Shown here: positions 62,502-64,000 of the stretch, in pieces
How positions within the stretch are numbered: the first letter of the stretch is position 1
Layout: each line of letters starts with the position of its first letter
Assembly (NCBI GenBank): GCA_943912335.1
Contig: CALTUD010000002.1
Span: 62,001 to 126,000, forward strand
Source: an uncultured Acetobacteraceae bacterium
Lineage (GTDB): Bacteria > Pseudomonadota > Alphaproteobacteria > Acetobacterales > Acetobacteraceae
Length of the DNA stretch: 64,000 nt
Direction: 5' to 3'
Position numbers and translations under genes: made by a program
The notes under the pieces: model-generated
What the model saw: only the letters and a program-made list of their open reading frames with translations
Told to the model about the DNA's origin: nothing
The model's database searches: none

Positions 62502-63731
62502 ATGCTGACAGACGCGCCCCGCCTCCACCCCCTGCATCGCGCCTGGCAGAGTCTGCCCGCGCGCACGCGCCGTCTTTGGCTGGCGCGGGGCAGCGCATGG
62601 CTGGCCCCCAGCCCGGATCGCACCCCGCCCACGCACGCCAACGGCGTCATCATCGGCGGCGAGATCGGCCGCGCCTCCGGCCTCGGCGAATCCGCACGGC
62701 TCATGGCCGCCGCTCTCCGCACCCTCGGCGTCCCGGGCGGCGCGATCGAGGCCGGACCCGGCATCCGCGCAGGCCGCGCCCTCCGCGACTGGCCCGACCG
62801 CTCCGCGCTCGTGCTGCACGTCAACGCCCCCGTGCTCCCAGCGGCGCTCATTGGTCTCGGCCGCCGGGCCCTGCGCGGTCGCCGCGTCGTCGGCTTCTGG
62901 GCCTGGGAACTCCCCACCGTCCCCGCGCACTGGCGCCCCGCCCTCCGCCTCGTGCACGACGTCTGGGCCCCGTCGCGCTTCACCGCGGACGCCCTCCGCA
63001 CACTCGGCCTCGACCACGTCCGGGTCGTCCCGCACCCCGTCGCAGCGGCCCCGCCGGTGCCCTCCGCCCTCGACCGTCAGGCCTTCGGTCTCGACCCCGA
63101 CGCCGTCGTGACCCTGTGCTCCTTCAGCCTCGCCTCCTCCTTCGAGCGCAAGAACCCGCTCGCCGCCATCGAGGCCCACCGCACCGCCTTCGCCGACCGC
63201 CCCGACCGAATCCTCGTGCTCAAGGCCGGCCACGGCGAACACTACCCGGACGACCTCGCCCGCCTCCGCAACGCCATCGGCGACGCCCCCAACATCCGCC
63301 TCGAAACCCGCACGCTCCCCGCGGCCGACATGCACGCGCTCACACGCAGTTGCGACATCGTGCTTTCCCTGCACAGAAGCGAAGGCTTCGGTCTCGTCCC
63401 CGCCGAAGCCATGCTGCTGGGCAAACCCGTCATCGCCACGAACTGGTCCGCCACCACCGAATTCCTCGACGAGAGCTGCGGCGTGCCGATCCGCTACCGC
63501 CTCATCCCCGCACGCGATCCGCGCGGCGTGTTCGAGGCCCCCGGCGCGGTCTGGGCCGATGCCGACATCGCCGACGCCGCCCAGGCCCTCCGCACCCTCG
63601 CCGATGCGCCCGAGCGTCGCGCGGCCATCGGCGACGCCGCGCGACGCGTCGCGACCGCCCGTCTCGGCACGGCCGGACTCGAAGCCGCCCTGGCCGCCAT
63701 CGGCGTCCCCACATCGGGCACCCGCGTTTGA
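62502..63731 (+). CDS. Glycosyltransferase (GT4/GT1-like)
   Basis: 409 residues, GT-B fold. The N-terminal half contains GGEIGRASGLGESARLMAAAL, and the C-terminal donor domain has VVTLCSFSLASSFERKNPLAAIEAHRTAF and the signature SLHRSEGFGLVPAEAMLLGKPVIATNWSATTEF (with the E-x7-E pair around EGFGLVPAE). Acceptor and product, such as exopolysaccharide or LPS, cannot be read from sequence. The ATG at 62502 was chosen as the first in-frame ATG in the domain; the frame stays open far upstream only because it is antisense to argE. Its stop overlaps the next gene. Confidence 0.87.
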   Translation: MLTDAPRLHPLHRAWQSLPARTRRLWLARGSAWLAPSPDRTPPTHANGVIIGGEIGRASGLGESARLMAAALRTLGVPGGAIEAGPGIRAGRALRDWPDRSALVLHVNAPVLPAALIGLGRRALRGRRVVGFWAWELPTVPAHWRPALRLVHDVWAPSRFTADALRTLGLDHVRVVPHPVAAAPPVPSALDRQAFGLDPDAVVTLCSFSLASSFERKNPLAAIEAHRTAFADRPDRILVLKAGHGEHYPDDLARLRNAIGDAPNIRLETRTLPAADMHALTRSCDIVLSLHRSEGFGLVPAEAMLLGKPVIATNWSATTEFLDESCGVPIRYRLIPARDPRGVFEAPGAVWADADIADAAQALRTLADAPERRAAIGDAARRVATARLGTAGLEAALAAIGVPTSGTRV

Positions 63732-64000
63732 CCGACGCACCGCCTCTGCGCGTACTGGTCTGGCAATGGGGCCGCTTCGGCGCGGGCCCCCGCGTCGGCG
63801 CCGAACTCGCCGCAGGCCTCGACGCCCTTACGGGCTGCGACGCGCTCCTCTCCCTCTCCACGGGCGCCGAGATCATGCGCGCGGGCCAACCCTGGCGCGG
63901 CAAGGTCGCCCTCCCGGTCGCCACCTACAGCACGCGAATCGGTTTCGCGCTCCGTATGCTCGGCCGCGTGCTCCGCCAGTCCCAGCTCCGCCGGCGCATC
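63728..64000 (+). CDS. Glycosyltransferase, N-terminal part (3' partial)
   Basis: The frame is open from a TTG at 63728, which overlaps the stop of the previous glycosyltransferase, to the window end (91 codons). It begins TDAPPLRVLVWQWGRFGAGP, and the RVLVWQWGRFGAGPRVGAEL stretch is typical of GT4 N-termini that bind the acceptor. There is no ATG nearby and no good SD, so the start is uncertain. Forms a pair with the preceding gene. Confidence 0.7.
   Translation, partial: MTDAPPLRVLVWQWGRFGAGPRVGAELAAGLDALTGCDALLSLSTGAEIMRAGQPWRGKVALPVATYSTRIGFALRMLGRVLRQSQLRRRI

Overview
The window looks like the chromosome of a GC-rich alphaproteobacterium, most likely an acetic acid bacterium or close relative (Acetobacteraceae). 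The gene order clpX-lon / nuoA-N / birA-coaX-rnj / proS-lolC-lolD / dnaE is a known alphaproteobacterial arrangement. Other pointers are a short ProRS without the editing insertion, a metal-site variant of HemB lacking zinc cysteines, an OprB-type porin and a polyol ABC importer. The family-level placement is inference from gene content only.

Layout. 1-3953: 3' part of clpX, then lon. 4126-4366: tRNA-Val(TAC) and tRNA-Asp(GTC). 4545-17531: a respiratory complex I operon, nuoABCDEFGHIJKL directly followed by nuoN; nuoM is absent. 17533-20787: birA, coaX, RNase J, closed by a strong terminator. 21218-25620: proS, lolC-type permease, lolD, DNA topoisomerase IB. 25636-27793: a divergent LysR regulator / MFS exporter pair. 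27966-31400: dnaE, converging on an MFS sugar transporter. 33146-35768: rpsB, tsf, recO. 35881-43443: a polyol uptake locus (xylulokinase, ATPase, two permeases and binding protein leftward; OprB-like porin rightward). 43682-45888: a hydroxyacid dehydrogenase with an ACS-type MFS transporter. 46011-48224: parC.

48225-51575 is an accessory region. It holds a secreted protein and a possible cell-wall-degrading protein (frameshifted), then a 303-bp second copy of the parC 3' end, then a clearly AT-richer two-gene unit: a DUF4365 (PD-(D/E)XK-like) nuclease overlapping an unrecognised 376-residue partner. This is the best candidate for an undescribed, possibly defensive, system.

51576-64000: bpt, a penicillin-acylase family Ntn hydrolase, hemB with an APC permease, a BASS transporter, a lipase-like hydrolase, an AstE/aspartoacylase-like protein with argE, and two glycosyltransferases, the last cut by the window edge. 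A dispersed ~100-bp structured repeat occurs near 27.8, 54.7 and 57.6 kb.
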